DNA of 55,248 nucleotides from an uncultured Caulobacteraceae bacterium (GTDB taxonomy: Bacteria > Pseudomonadota > Alphaproteobacteria > Caulobacterales > Caulobacteraceae): assembly GCA_903929535.1 (NCBI GenBank), contig CAIYVC010000117.1, positions 1 to 55,248 on the forward strand. The letters run 5' to 3'. The translations under genes and the position numbers were made by a program. Numbering within the stretch: the stretch's first letter is position 1; the number at the start of each line of letters is the position of its first letter. The notes under the pieces were generated by a model. It saw nothing but the letters and a program-made list of their open reading frames with translations, did no database searches and was not told the DNA's origin. Positions 44,001 to 53,112 of this stretch are shown here, piece by piece.

Positions 44001-44060
44001 GAAACCAGGCCTCCTCAGCCTGTCGCCGCGGGACTCGCAAACGCTTACGGCAGGTCGATT

Positions 44061-44555
44061 CTAGTCGAAGTTCTTGACGATCCTAAGTCTATTCTGGTGC
44101 GCCACTCTGTCGTAGGCCACCTCGTCCATCAGCTTGATGACCAGGAAGATTCCCAGACCGCCGATGGGCCGATCCTCGACCGACAGGGTGGTGTCGGGCG
44201 CCGCCCTGGCCAGGGGGTCGAAGGCGACGCCGCCGTCGGCGACGGTCATGCGCACCTGGCCCGGATCGACCTCGGCGTCGAGCTTCAGAAACGGGTCGGT
44301 CTCGCCTGCCGCGTAGGCGTGCTCGACGATGTTGGCGACGATCTCGTCCAGGGCCATCAGGATGTGGTTGGCCGCGGGCATGGGCACGCCGTTGTCGTCG
44401 AAGAAAGCCTCCAGCTTCTCGACCACCTCGGGGAGTTCATCCAGGTCGGCGCGAGTCCTGATGGATAAGGTCTGGCCCATGCGCGCCGAAAATTCCCCCG
44501 CCGTACGGTCCAAGGCTTGCAGCAGGAGCTTAGATTGGCGAAGGATCAAGCTCAA
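44061..44555 (-). CDS. RsbW-type anti-sigma factor, serine kinase
   Basis: The 164-residue protein is a single GHKL ATPase domain: N box MALDEIVANIVEHAY, G1 VADGGVAFDP, G2 IGGLGIFLV. RsbW-like proteins bind a sigma factor or other partner and phosphorylate a STAS antagonist. The STAS gene is divergent, 35 bases away. No sigma factor gene is visible in the window, so the final target is unknown. The SET gene follows 60 bases downstream. Confidence 0.9.
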   Translation of the reverse strand: MSLILRQSKLLLQALDRTAGEFSARMGQTLSIRTRADLDELPEVVEKLEAFFDDNGVPMPAANHILMALDEIVANIVEHAYAAGETDPFLKLDAEVDPGQVRMTVADGGVAFDPLARAAPDTTLSVEDRPIGGLGIFLVIKLMDEVAYDRVAHQNRLRIVKNFD

Positions 44556-44590
44556 TCGGGTTTGAGCCGGCCCATGGTCGGAGCGGGGGT

Positions 44591-44926
44591 ATGATGCAGA
44601 TCGTCGAAGCGGCCAAGCCGCAAGGGCTGGTCCTCCAGATTTCCGGACGCCTGGACAGCAACACCGCCCGCGACCTGGAGGCGGTGCTGCCGGCGCGGGT
44701 GCAGTCGCAGAAGGCGGTTCTCGTCGACCTGTCCCAGGTTCAATACGTCAGCTCGGCGGGCCTGCGCGTGCTGCTCAAGGGTGCCAAGGGCGCCAAGGCC
44801 AGCGGCTGCAACCTGATGCTGTCGGGCCTGGCCCCGGATGTGTACGAGGTGTTCGACGTGAGCGGCTTTGCGACAATCTTCTCGATTTATCCGACCGCCG
44901 ACGCCGCCTTGGCTTCGGTAGGCTGA
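44591..44926 (+). CDS. STAS-domain anti-anti-sigma factor
   Basis: The 111-residue protein is a lone STAS domain with the phospho-acceptor site in VDLSQVQYVSSAGLRVLL (S54 or S55). It should be the substrate of the neighbouring RsbW-type kinase and of the SpoIIE-type phosphatase at 50047. Its 3' end overlaps the convergent HAMP-sensor gene by 40 bases, so both C-termini share DNA. Confidence 0.9.
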   Translation: MMQIVEAAKPQGLVLQISGRLDSNTARDLEAVLPARVQSQKAVLVDLSQVQYVSSAGLRVLLKGAKGAKASGCNLMLSGLAPDVYEVFDVSGFATIFSIYPTADAALASVG

Positions 44927-46119
44927 GGCTCCAGCGCCGCGGCTAGGCCTCCGGCGCCCGCGGGCAACAACTTCTCCAGGTCCTCCAGCAGCCGGGCCGC
45001 GTCGGGCGCGATGTGTCGCGCGCGGTAGTTGGCCGCCAGTTCATTGACCTCGTCGCTGCCCAGCGTCTCCAGGCGGATATCCTGCAAGATATCGGTCCAG
45101 TCGACGCGCGCGAGCCTGATCGCTCCCGCCAGCCGCAGGAAGTCCGCTTCCTCCATCTCGCCGCGCAGCCAGGCCTCGGCGACCGGGACCAGGGCGCGCG
45201 CCAGGGACAGGGCCTCGCCGGGCTCGGCGCGTTCGACTTCGGCCAGCACCAGGGCGCCCCCGCCGCCCGGTGTCTCTACCGCCGCGACCAGCGCTCCGGG
45301 CGCGGTCTTCCCCAGCGTCCGGGCGACAACGTGCGCGCCGCCGATGATCCGATCCAGGGACGGCGCCAAGGCACGCAGGTGCGCCGCGTCGAACAGCTGG
45401 TGCGAGGACAGCACGGCGGGCGGTTGCGCAGCGTTGCGGTTCAGCGACTCCATCACCTCCACCGCGTGCACTAGCTCGTCCACTTCGCGCATCTCGTAAT
45501 CGCCGACCCGGGCTTCCTGGGCCCGCTGGCTGAGGTCTTCGCGGAAGTTTCGCAGATGCAGTTCGGCCCCGCGCAGCTCGCGCGCGACCCGCCGGGCAAG
45601 CCACAGGGACAGCAGCACGCCGTAGATGGCCACGGCGATCAGGATCGTGGTCCACAGCCGATACATAAACTGCTGGCGCTCGGCGAAGGTGCGTCCGTTC
45701 AGCTCGACGACCACGGCTTTGTCGGCGGAGACAGGCTCGGTGGCGCGCACGACCATGTCGGCGCCCTTGCCGATAATGACCACATGCGAGGTGGGCGAGT
45801 ACTCGGCCTCGCCCAGGTCGCCGTAGATGGGCGTGGTCGTGCCGTCGCGGTAGACGATGCCCAGGTTCTCGACGTCGTCGACTTCGCGGATGGCGGCCAG
45901 CAAGTCGCGCCGCCGCGGGCCCGGCCGCCGAGACGCGGCCAGGTCGTTCGGCGACTGACGGGCGAAGGCGGCGAGGGTGACGGCGGCGGCCCGCGCCTCG
46001 GTGCGCATGCCCTGGTCCAGGGCGGCCTGCTTGCTCTGCACCAGAAGCAGGGCGTTGGCCAAGGCCAGCGCCAGGAACACCGGCGCGGTGAACATCATGA
46101 TGAAGGCGCGCAGGCTCAT
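44887..46119 (-). CDS. HAMP-type membrane sensor without catalytic output domain
   Basis: The 410-residue protein has two membrane helices (about 7-27 and 153-173) around a periplasmic domain of about 125 residues, then a HAMP-like segment and a C-terminal helical region of about 210 residues with no kinase, cyclase or phosphatase motif. The start at 46119 (MSLRAFIMMF) overlaps the cNMP-fold gene stop (ATGA). I do not recognise the C-terminal domain. It may bind the STAS/RsbW switch. Confidence 0.7.
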   Translation of the reverse strand: MSLRAFIMMFTAPVFLALALANALLLVQSKQAALDQGMRTEARAAAVTLAAFARQSPNDLAASRRPGPRRRDLLAAIREVDDVENLGIVYRDGTTTPIYGDLGEAEYSPTSHVVIIGKGADMVVRATEPVSADKAVVVELNGRTFAERQQFMYRLWTTILIAVAIYGVLLSLWLARRVARELRGAELHLRNFREDLSQRAQEARVGDYEMREVDELVHAVEVMESLNRNAAQPPAVLSSHQLFDAAHLRALAPSLDRIIGGAHVVARTLGKTAPGALVAAVETPGGGGALVLAEVERAEPGEALSLARALVPVAEAWLRGEMEEADFLRLAGAIRLARVDWTDILQDIRLETLGSDEVNELAANYRARHIAPDAARLLEDLEKLLPAGAGGLAAALEPQPTEAKAASAVG

Positions 46120-46481
46120 GGGCGGGCCAGCACCGGCAACCGGCGCAGCAGGGAGGGGAATTCCCGCGTCAGGGTGAACAGATAGGGCCGGGCCAGGGTC
46201 AGGGTGTTCAGGCCTTCCTCGCCTGCCACGCATCCCTGCGAAGGCTGGCCGAGCAGGACGGCGGCAGCATCGAACATGCCCGGCCAGCGCTGCCCGTCCG
46301 GCCCGACCGCGTAACCGCCGATGGCGATGTGCAGCAGCGAGGGGGCGGAGCCCGCGGCGATGACTGTCTGGCCGGGCTCGAAATGGCGCGCCGACATCAC
46401 GCCCGCGATCGCCTCGGCCTCGTGGGGCTCCAGGCCGGCGAAGGCGGGCTGGGCCAGCAGCAGGGCGGGATCGATGCTCAT
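46116..46481 (-). CDS. Small cNMP-binding-fold protein
   Basis: The 121-residue protein resembles a Crp-type cyclic nucleotide domain: LLAQPAFAGLEPHEAEAIAGVMSARHFEPGQTVIAAGSAP, followed by beta-strand-like segments. The usual phosphate-binding cassette with its arginine is not evident, so it may not bind cyclic nucleotide. There is no DNA-binding domain. It is coupled on both sides to HAMP-sensor genes by ATGA overlaps. Confidence 0.68.
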   Translation of the reverse strand: MSIDPALLLAQPAFAGLEPHEAEAIAGVMSARHFEPGQTVIAAGSAPSLLHIAIGGYAVGPDGQRWPGMFDAAAVLLGQPSQGCVAGEEGLNTLTLARPYLFTLTREFPSLLRRLPVLARP

Positions 46482-47689
46482 GGCTCCAGCGCCGCCGTGC
46501 GGCCGTCCGCCGAGCGGGCGACCGCCCCGTCCACCGTCGGCGGTTGGGTCCCGAGCAGATGCGTCCGATCCCCGATCTTGACGGCCAGGCCGCCCGGTTG
46601 CGGGGCTAGGGCCCGCACAAGCAGGGCGTCGTCCGCGGCGGACCGGACCAGCTCGCGCAGCCCCCGTCGCCAGATCGCCGCGTCCGTCGCGTCCAGTTCG
46701 GGGGGCGGGAAGCCGACGATGCGGCGAGCGCCGTCATCGATACGCAGGGCCGCGTCCGCGGGCGTGTCGGGGCCATCCAGTTCGGCGACGACCGCCCTGG
46801 TCCATACCTGCTCGTCCGCCTCGCGGCGCGTCCGGCGCACCGTATCCATGCGCAGGATCATCCGCTCCAACGACCGCTGCAGGCTGCCGATCTCGCGGGC
46901 GCCGCCGATATGGGTCAGGTCGACCTCGGTGTCCCCGCCCGCCGCCGCCTTTAACGCCGCCGCGTGCAGGCGCAGGATCGGATCGGCCAGCCGCACCGCG
47001 ATCAGCCACGAGGCCAGGGCCGCGCCGATGGCGGTGACCACGGCCAGGACGGCGCTACGGAAGAGCGCCTGTTCCGTCGCCACCCGGATGATGGAGATGT
47101 TCAGGTCCGCGCCCGTTGCGCCGATCGAGCGGCCCTCGGCGTCGCGGATGGCCGCCGCGCCCGTCTTCAGAAGCCCCCACTTCTCCTGAAATTCGATGGG
47201 CGAGATATAGACCCCGCCCTGCGTCTGTATCCGCTTCAGCCCGGCCAGGGTGCGCGGGGTAGTGGTGTCGACCTGGCCGATCGGCGAGTGCTCCGACCCC
47301 TCGGTGCCGTCCACCACGTAGAACAGGTCGCCGCCCTTGGCTCCCAGCACCTGGGTGTAGACATAGGTCAGCCCCAGCGCGCGGCGGATGTCCCTCAGCG
47401 GCTGGGCGTTGCGCAGATAGGGCGCGGTCTTCTCCACCGCTGGGGCGTCGATGCCGGGCTGACGCGCGATCGCTGTCAGAGACGCCTGGTCGGCCGGGTC
47501 GATCAGGGCGGCGGCCAGGGCGCTGACCGTCTTCAGCTCGCGGGTGAAGGTGTCCAGGATGCTGTCGCTTAGTCGTTGGTAAACCAGGCTGGCCAGCACC
47601 ACGCTCAGCACCACCAGCGACGGCAGCAGGCTGCGCAGCACCAGCGCCTGGATCGAGACCTTGCGGCGGGGCCGGCGGCTATGAGACAT
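46478..47689 (-). CDS. HAMP-type membrane sensor without catalytic output domain (second)
   Basis: The 403-residue protein has membrane helices at about 15-35 and 185-205 enclosing a periplasmic domain with YVYTQVLGAKGGDLFYVVDGTEGSEHS, then HAMP and about 150 residues lacking enzymatic motifs. The SpoIIE-type phosphatase at 50047 has a similar periplasmic stretch (LAYVYTYMKFGPAIHTVATSA), so both may sense related cues. It overlaps its neighbours at both ends. Confidence 0.72.
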   Translation of the reverse strand: MSHSRRPRRKVSIQALVLRSLLPSLVVLSVVLASLVYQRLSDSILDTFTRELKTVSALAAALIDPADQASLTAIARQPGIDAPAVEKTAPYLRNAQPLRDIRRALGLTYVYTQVLGAKGGDLFYVVDGTEGSEHSPIGQVDTTTPRTLAGLKRIQTQGGVYISPIEFQEKWGLLKTGAAAIRDAEGRSIGATGADLNISIIRVATEQALFRSAVLAVVTAIGAALASWLIAVRLADPILRLHAAALKAAAGGDTEVDLTHIGGAREIGSLQRSLERMILRMDTVRRTRREADEQVWTRAVVAELDGPDTPADAALRIDDGARRIVGFPPPELDATDAAIWRRGLRELVRSAADDALLVRALAPQPGGLAVKIGDRTHLLGTQPPTVDGAVARSADGRTAALEP

Positions 47690-50015
47690 GGGCCGCTTCG
47701 GCGCGCGAACGGAACAGGGCCAGGGCGACTTGGGCGAACCGGTCGGATGCCCCCTCGATGGCTTCCGCCAGCGCCCTGCCGGTCAGCAGGGTTGGGTGCT
47801 GCTCGGCGATCTGCACCGCGGCGTCCAGCTCGCCCTGGGCCAGCACCGGGTCCTGCAGCAGGGCGGCGATGCGGTCGACCACAGTCGGGCTCTGGCTCGA
47901 TCCGATCAGAGCCAAGCGCTGCACCAGGGTCTGGCGCGCCAGTTCGGTTAGGGTGCGGCGGCGGCCCAGCTCCAGCACCCGCAAGCCCTGAGGTCCGGCC
48001 AGCTCGTGCAGCGCCTGCACGGCAGAGGCCTGGGCGACCGGGCGGACATAGCCGAAGGCGGTGACGATGGCCTTGACCAATGCTTCATGGGAGGGCGGCT
48101 CCGCGCTGACCGGGGCGTCCCGCAACAGGGGCAGGATGCGCCGCATGGTCTCTCCGCCTACGCCGGTTTCCAGCGTCTCAAGAGCGTTGGCGCGGATCTT
48201 GGGGTTGGTCGAGCGCAGCGACGCGGACAACAGCTCGAACTCCGGCAGCAGGCCCGACAGGCCGTAGAGCGTCAGAGTCAGATCGACGGACCGGCTGATG
48301 ATTTCGCGGGAGTAGGCGATCAGCACCGTAAGGCCCGGCGTGCGTACCGGCGCGTTGCAGAGGACGTCGCGCAGGTTCTGGCTGAGGACCGCGCTGGACA
48401 GCTGCACGTCGACCGTCTCGGCGCGAATGGCCGCCAGCTGGGCCGGGGCGATGACGGCTAGGGCGCGCGCGGCGACGATACGGTTGTCGAAGCCGATGGT
48501 CCGGTCGGGCACAGCATTGACCAGGGCTGGCACGGCGATGTCGCCGATCGCGATCAGCTCTCCCTCCAGCCGCCGGCGCTCGCCCGGCGTGGCGGCGCGG
48601 GCCGACAGGATCAGGGCCTGGATCGCGCTCCCGTCAACGCCGGCCTGGCGATGAGCCTTGGAACGGCCGAGCTGCAGCCAGCCGCGCCGCATGTTGGCGG
48701 CCATGGCCGAAGGGTAGTCGGCCCGCAGCACCAGCACGATGCAGATCAGCAGCAGCGCCAGGAAGGCGCCGACGCCGGCGATCTCGGTCAGCCCCAGACG
48801 GGGCGTGGCCAGTAACAGGAACACCCCCGCGAACAACCCCGCGAAGGGCTCGCACAGGCCCTCGATGAGGGTCCTGACCAACTGCTTGACCTCGCTCGAC
48901 ACCGCGTTGAACAGAAGGTTCTGGTTGTTGTATTCGATGGCCGTCAGCACCGTGTGGTAGGCGTAGAAGGCCGCCAGGGCCGCTGCGAAGCCGCTGGACA
49001 GGAACAGAAGGCTGAAGGCGACAAGATAGACGATCGGTAGGATCAGGGCCGTGTTGCGCACGCCGATGCGGCCGACCAGCGGATTGAACACAAAGAGGCA
49101 GATCAGGATGTTGATCAGGCTGGCGACCGCGTAAAGCCTGCCCAGCAGGATCTGCAGTTGGCCCTCGCTGCGGTCCTGCTGCAGGATGCTGGAGTACTGG
49201 AACTCGCTGAGATTGGTCAGCAACAGCATGACGAACAGGGTGAACGCCAGGAAGACCGTGTAGCGCGAGGTCAGGAAGGCGCGGATCACCGTTTTGCCCT
49301 GCGCGAGCAGGGGCGTTTTCTCGCCTTCCTCGATGTCGCTCTCCGCCAGCGGCTTCCAACGGCGGCGCAGGACGATCAGCACCGGCGCGGTGATCGCCGC
49401 GACGGCGGCCCAGAGCATCATGAAATCGCCGGTGTCGAGATCACGCGCGAAGGCGGACACCGCGCCCGCGCCGATGGCGTTGCCGAGCGCGCATCCGGCG
49501 GCCAGCACCGGGAACAGGCGTTTGGCGTCCTGGATGTCGAAGTAGCTGTCTGTGAAGTTCCAGAAAAGCGAATAGACCCCGATGTACCACATGCCGACGT
49601 AGAGCCTGAGCGCGATGTAAGGTGCGATTTCTCCGGGGACGTCCTCTGCCTGTCTAACCACAGTGGCCATGGCGACGCCGCCCACCGCCAGCAGGACCAG
49701 GGTGATGTCGGCCACGCGGCCGATCCCGAATCGCGCGATCAGCAGCGAGAACACCGGCGTGTAAACCAGCATCACCGCCGGAATCAGCAGGAAGATGAGC
49801 GGCAGCCGCTGGGCCCCGGCGTGGGACAGGAAGGCGGCGTCCCCGGCGCTGGTGGCCACGCCCATCCCGATCTGCAGCATCAGCCCGAACAGGGCGAACA
49901 TGGCCAGCTTGGACCATTCGCCCCGATACACGCGCAGGATTGCGCTCGCCCGGTTCGGTGCAGAAGCTTGCGCCGACTGCACTGCTGGCGGATGCCTTTT
50001 CTGCGGCGAGCGCAT
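47679..50015 (-). CDS. Nucleotide-transporter-like 12-helix membrane protein with HEAT-like repeats
   Basis: The 778-residue protein has about twelve membrane helices (residues 35-430) with an MFS/ADP-ATP-translocase-like look (FLSHAGAQRLPLIFLLIPAVMLVYTPVFSLL; LYVGMWYIGVYSLFWNFTDSYFDIQDAKRLFPVL) and a C-terminal half of helical repeats that resemble HEAT units. It is the first gene of the four-gene minus-strand run with the HAMP sensors, divergent from the phosphatase gene across 31 bases. What it carries, if anything, is unknown. Confidence 0.75.
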   Translation of the reverse strand: MRSPQKRHPPAVQSAQASAPNRASAILRVYRGEWSKLAMFALFGLMLQIGMGVATSAGDAAFLSHAGAQRLPLIFLLIPAVMLVYTPVFSLLIARFGIGRVADITLVLLAVGGVAMATVVRQAEDVPGEIAPYIALRLYVGMWYIGVYSLFWNFTDSYFDIQDAKRLFPVLAAGCALGNAIGAGAVSAFARDLDTGDFMMLWAAVAAITAPVLIVLRRRWKPLAESDIEEGEKTPLLAQGKTVIRAFLTSRYTVFLAFTLFVMLLLTNLSEFQYSSILQQDRSEGQLQILLGRLYAVASLINILICLFVFNPLVGRIGVRNTALILPIVYLVAFSLLFLSSGFAAALAAFYAYHTVLTAIEYNNQNLLFNAVSSEVKQLVRTLIEGLCEPFAGLFAGVFLLLATPRLGLTEIAGVGAFLALLLICIVLVLRADYPSAMAANMRRGWLQLGRSKAHRQAGVDGSAIQALILSARAATPGERRRLEGELIAIGDIAVPALVNAVPDRTIGFDNRIVAARALAVIAPAQLAAIRAETVDVQLSSAVLSQNLRDVLCNAPVRTPGLTVLIAYSREIISRSVDLTLTLYGLSGLLPEFELLSASLRSTNPKIRANALETLETGVGGETMRRILPLLRDAPVSAEPPSHEALVKAIVTAFGYVRPVAQASAVQALHELAGPQGLRVLELGRRRTLTELARQTLVQRLALIGSSQSPTVVDRIAALLQDPVLAQGELDAAVQIAEQHPTLLTGRALAEAIEGASDRFAQVALALFRSRAEAAHVS

Positions 50016-50046
50016 ATGAAGGACGCCTCTGGGCTAGGTTGGGCAA

Positions 50047-51714
50047 ATGGTAGCGACAGTCTCCGAAACGGCGGGCGCGGACCGGGTACACCCGCGCGCC
50101 GTCCGAATCCGCTTCGGCTTGAAGCCCAAGCTGCTTCTGTTGCTGCTCTTTATCAACCTACTAAGCGCCGCCGCCTTCGGATCGCTGCTCTATACGGTCG
50201 AGCGGACCGAGATCATCAGCGCGTTCGACGCCCGTCTGAACACCGCCGCCGCCGCCGTCGCCGAGATGGTCCCCGCCGCCTATCACCAGCGCATCAAGGG
50301 CGCGGACTCCATCGCTCCGGCGGAATACGCCGCTCTGCAGGCCCAGCTGTCCCACTTCGCCGACAACGCCGGCCTGGCCTACGTCTACACCTACATGAAG
50401 TTCGGCCCCGCCATCCACACGGTGGCCACCAGCGCGACGTCGCGGGAGTACCGCACCCACCAGCAGACCAAATTCTTCGCCGGCTACGACACTGCTCCGC
50501 CGCTGCTGTTCCAGAGCTTCGCAGACGGCCGGCGGCGGTTCGACGAATATTCGGACGCCTTCGGCGAGTTCCGCTCGATCTACCTGCCGATGAAGACCGC
50601 CGACGGCCAGACCTACGTCGTCGGGGCGGACGTGGAGCGCTCGCACTTGGACGACGCCCTGATCGCCTCGGCCCGCAACACCCTTTTGATCGCCGGCCTG
50701 ATCTTCATCGTGTCGATGATCGCGGGCAGCGTCCTGGTCGGGCGGATCGTCAGTCCTCTAAGCAAGTTAACAGACTTCACCCACGGCATGGAGGGCGACG
50801 GCTTTCAGGCCAGCGACAGCGAACTGGCCAACATCCGCTCCATCGGCGGGCGGCGTCGCGACGAGGTTGGTAGCCTGGCCGACGCCATGGTGGGCATGAT
50901 TGTGCGGCTGCAGCGCTATCTGGCCGACCTGGAGCTGGCCACCGCCGCGCGCGAGCGGGCAGAGGGCGAGGTCTCGGCGGCCCGCGACATCCAGCTGGGC
51001 ATGGTGCCGCGCGTCTTCCCGCCCTTCCCGGACCGCACCGACATCGACCTCTACGCGGTGCTGGAGCCGGCCAAGGGCGTGGGCGGGGACCTGTACGACT
51101 ACTTCCTGGTCGACGAGGGCAAGCTGTTCTTCGTGATCGGCGACGTGTCGGGCAAGGGCGTGCCCGCGGCCCTGTTCATGGCCATGACCACCACCCTGTT
51201 CCGCTCGGCGGCCCTGACCGGCCAGCACTCGGTCGGCGAGGTGTTCGCCCGGGTCAACAGCGAGCTGTCGCGCGACAACGCCGGGGAGATGTTCGTCACC
51301 GCCCTCGGCGGCGTGCTCGACCTGGCCACCGGCGTGATCGAATACAGCAACGGTGGCCATGAGGCGCCGTTCGTTCGCCGCGCCGATGGCTCGGTCGAGC
51401 GCCTACCGCGCCTGAAGGGCGTGGCCCTGGGCGTGATCGAGGAGATCGACTACGCAACCGCGCGCTTCACCCTGCAGCCCGGAGACTCCCTGCTGCTGTT
51501 CACTGACGGCGTCAGCGAGGCGGCCGACATCGAGGACCGGCTGTTTTCGGTCGAGGCCATCGGCGAGTGGCTGTCCGCGCCCTTGGCCGAGCCCTCGGCG
51601 GGGGGCACGGTCCGCGCTCTGGTGAGTGACGTGCACCGTTTCGCCGGAACCGCGCCGCAGTCCGACGACATCGCCGTGGTGATGATCCGCTTCCTGGGTT
51701 CCGGAGCGGCCTGA
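50047..51714 (+). CDS. SpoIIE/RsbU-type PP2C phosphatase with periplasmic sensor and HAMP
   Basis: The 555-residue protein has membrane helices at about 26-46 and 215-235, a periplasmic sensor between them, HAMP, a short coiled coil, and a SpoIIE phosphatase with the metal motifs KGVGGDLYDY, IGDVSGKGVPAALFMA, YSNGGHEAP, LLLFTDGVSEA and a late DDIAVVMI. It should dephosphorylate the STAS protein at 44591 and so free the RsbW partner. Its promoter region is shared with the divergent four-gene sensor operon. Confidence 0.92.
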   Translation: MVATVSETAGADRVHPRAVRIRFGLKPKLLLLLLFINLLSAAAFGSLLYTVERTEIISAFDARLNTAAAAVAEMVPAAYHQRIKGADSIAPAEYAALQAQLSHFADNAGLAYVYTYMKFGPAIHTVATSATSREYRTHQQTKFFAGYDTAPPLLFQSFADGRRRFDEYSDAFGEFRSIYLPMKTADGQTYVVGADVERSHLDDALIASARNTLLIAGLIFIVSMIAGSVLVGRIVSPLSKLTDFTHGMEGDGFQASDSELANIRSIGGRRRDEVGSLADAMVGMIVRLQRYLADLELATAARERAEGEVSAARDIQLGMVPRVFPPFPDRTDIDLYAVLEPAKGVGGDLYDYFLVDEGKLFFVIGDVSGKGVPAALFMAMTTTLFRSAALTGQHSVGEVFARVNSELSRDNAGEMFVTALGGVLDLATGVIEYSNGGHEAPFVRRADGSVERLPRLKGVALGVIEEIDYATARFTLQPGDSLLLFTDGVSEAADIEDRLFSVEAIGEWLSAPLAEPSAGGTVRALVSDVHRFAGTAPQSDDIAVVMIRFLGSGAA

Positions 51715-51729
51715 TCGGCGCTCTCCCGG

Positions 51730-52530
51730 TCAGGGGAAGATGATCTTCAGCGTGGCGGCGATGTGGTCGCCGGCGTAGGCCTTGCCGTAGAAGCTGGCGG
51801 CGGTGGCGTCCGTGCCCCAGTACCGCAGATCCAGGCCCAGCTTTGGCGTGAAGGCGTAGGTCCCGCCCACTTCCCAGTTGGCGTAGCCGCCGATGCCGGC
51901 CCTGGCCCGGTCGTCGAACGCCTGGTAGCCGACCGCCGCCGACACGGTCAGGGTCTTGGTCAGGGCGAAGGCGTCGTTGATCTCGTAGTACTCGGCGCTG
52001 CCCACTTTGCCGAAGAACTGCGGCGAATAGTAGAAGGCGGCGCCCAGGGTGTTGCGGCCCACGGCGTGGCTGGCCAGGAACTTGCCTTCCCAATAGGTGA
52101 AGTTGGCGCCGCGCGGCTCGTTCGCATAGCCGTAGCGGACCACCCCGATGTCCAACGCCACCGCCCCCACGGTCGGCCGGAATCCGGCGTAGAGGTCGTA
52201 CTCTATATTGGTCGTGTTGCCGGGGTCGCCCGAGCTGGGCCCGAAGTCGACATTAGAGTTCCAGTTGCCGAGGTAGACGTGGCCGTCGATGAAGTCGACA
52301 CCGCCGGACGGCGCCCAGCCGCCGCCAGTTTGGCTGATACCCCGAAACACGTAGTCGCTGGTCGCGGCTGCATTGAACAGCAGTGTGCGGGTCGGGACTG
52401 CCGCGGGAGCCTCGGCGGGCGCGGCGCCGGGCGCGGCAGGCGTCGGTGGCGCGGCCTCCTGGGCCATGGCGACGGAGCCGACAGCGAGAGCGGCGGTGAC
52501 GGCGCCGAGCATCGGCGTCCAGGACTTCAT
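51730..52530 (-). CDS. TorF-family putative porin (TIGR02001 type)
   Basis: The 266-residue protein has a signal peptide (cut after VAMA, about residue 23), a Pro/Ala linker and a beta-rich mature part starting LLFNAAATSDYVFRGISQT, characteristic of this family, and ending LKIIFP. It converges with the phosphatase gene, stops 15 bases apart. Its place at the right edge of the cargo, 222 bases from the inner repeat, suggests it belongs to the island. Its link to the lanthipeptide is unknown. Confidence 0.85.
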   Translation of the reverse strand: MKSWTPMLGAVTAALAVGSVAMAQEAAPPTPAAPGAAPAEAPAAVPTRTLLFNAAATSDYVFRGISQTGGGWAPSGGVDFIDGHVYLGNWNSNVDFGPSSGDPGNTTNIEYDLYAGFRPTVGAVALDIGVVRYGYANEPRGANFTYWEGKFLASHAVGRNTLGAAFYYSPQFFGKVGSAEYYEINDAFALTKTLTVSAAVGYQAFDDRARAGIGGYANWEVGGTYAFTPKLGLDLRYWGTDATAASFYGKAYAGDHIAATLKIIFP

Positions 52531-52752
52531 TCCCCACCCTTCATCGAAGGCGATGCGTCGGCTGAGCGACTCGACGACCGCTTCCCTGTTATCAGGTCGC
52601 GGCGGCTGATGCGCGAGCCCGTGGCCGCCTTGGGCTTATTTCTGGAATTCTGCGGGGAATTCACGCTGCGCGCGGCTGGCCAGTTGAGCCGGAAGGCGCT
52701 ATCCGGCCGCCCCTACCAAACCCCCTGCGGATGGGTCCGTCGGAGAGCGAGC

Positions 52753-52767
52753 TGGCTCCGCGGGTAG
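52753..52767 (-). repeat. tRNA-Asn-like 3' end, right copy of inner direct repeat
   Basis: The plus-strand 15-mer TGGCTCCGCGGGTAG is identical to 26119-26133 and in the same orientation; three bases before it (GAG) also match. Sequence beyond the 15-mer does not match the left copy. The pair spans 26.6 kb and encloses tolC, the lanthipeptide cluster, exporter, signalling block and porin. Confidence 0.6.
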
Positions 52768-53096
52768 ACGCCCATGACCATGATCGACAAAGCAGGCCTG
52801 GCCTAGAATGAGGACACCAGCTTGGCGTTCCGTGCCGCGCGCCCTTGGTCTTCGAAGGCGCCCGTCAGCCCAGCGGCTACACCGAGCCCGTGCTGCATGC
52901 ATTCAGGGAAGAAGCGAAAGCGCATCAGAGGTGATGGGAATCGGAGAGGTCCCATTGGACTTTCAGCGTGGGTCTGAAATTGCCGGTTCTGACTCTTTGC
53001 GGACGTTGGGAAGGTCTGCTGCTCAACTCAATCCACCGCTAGTGGCTGATCCCAAAATTAGCCCCCTTTGCCCGCCTCAGCGGAGCGGCAAGTTGG

Positions 53097-53112
53097 GCGA
53101 GTAGGATTCGAA
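53097..53112 (-). repeat. Third tRNA-Asn-like fragment (partial)
   Basis: Read on the minus strand this is TTCGAATCCTACTCGC, a T loop and 3' T-stem strand followed by the first acceptor bases of tRNA-Asn genes as I recall them. The match stops before the GGAGCCA end. It could be the remains of another attachment site or a chance similarity. Confidence 0.4.

Noticed and set aside
49158-50873. A 571-codon plus-strand open frame across the transporter-HEAT gene and the phosphatase gene
   Set aside because: The product has no recognisable family, and it crosses the intergenic start region of two well-supported genes.
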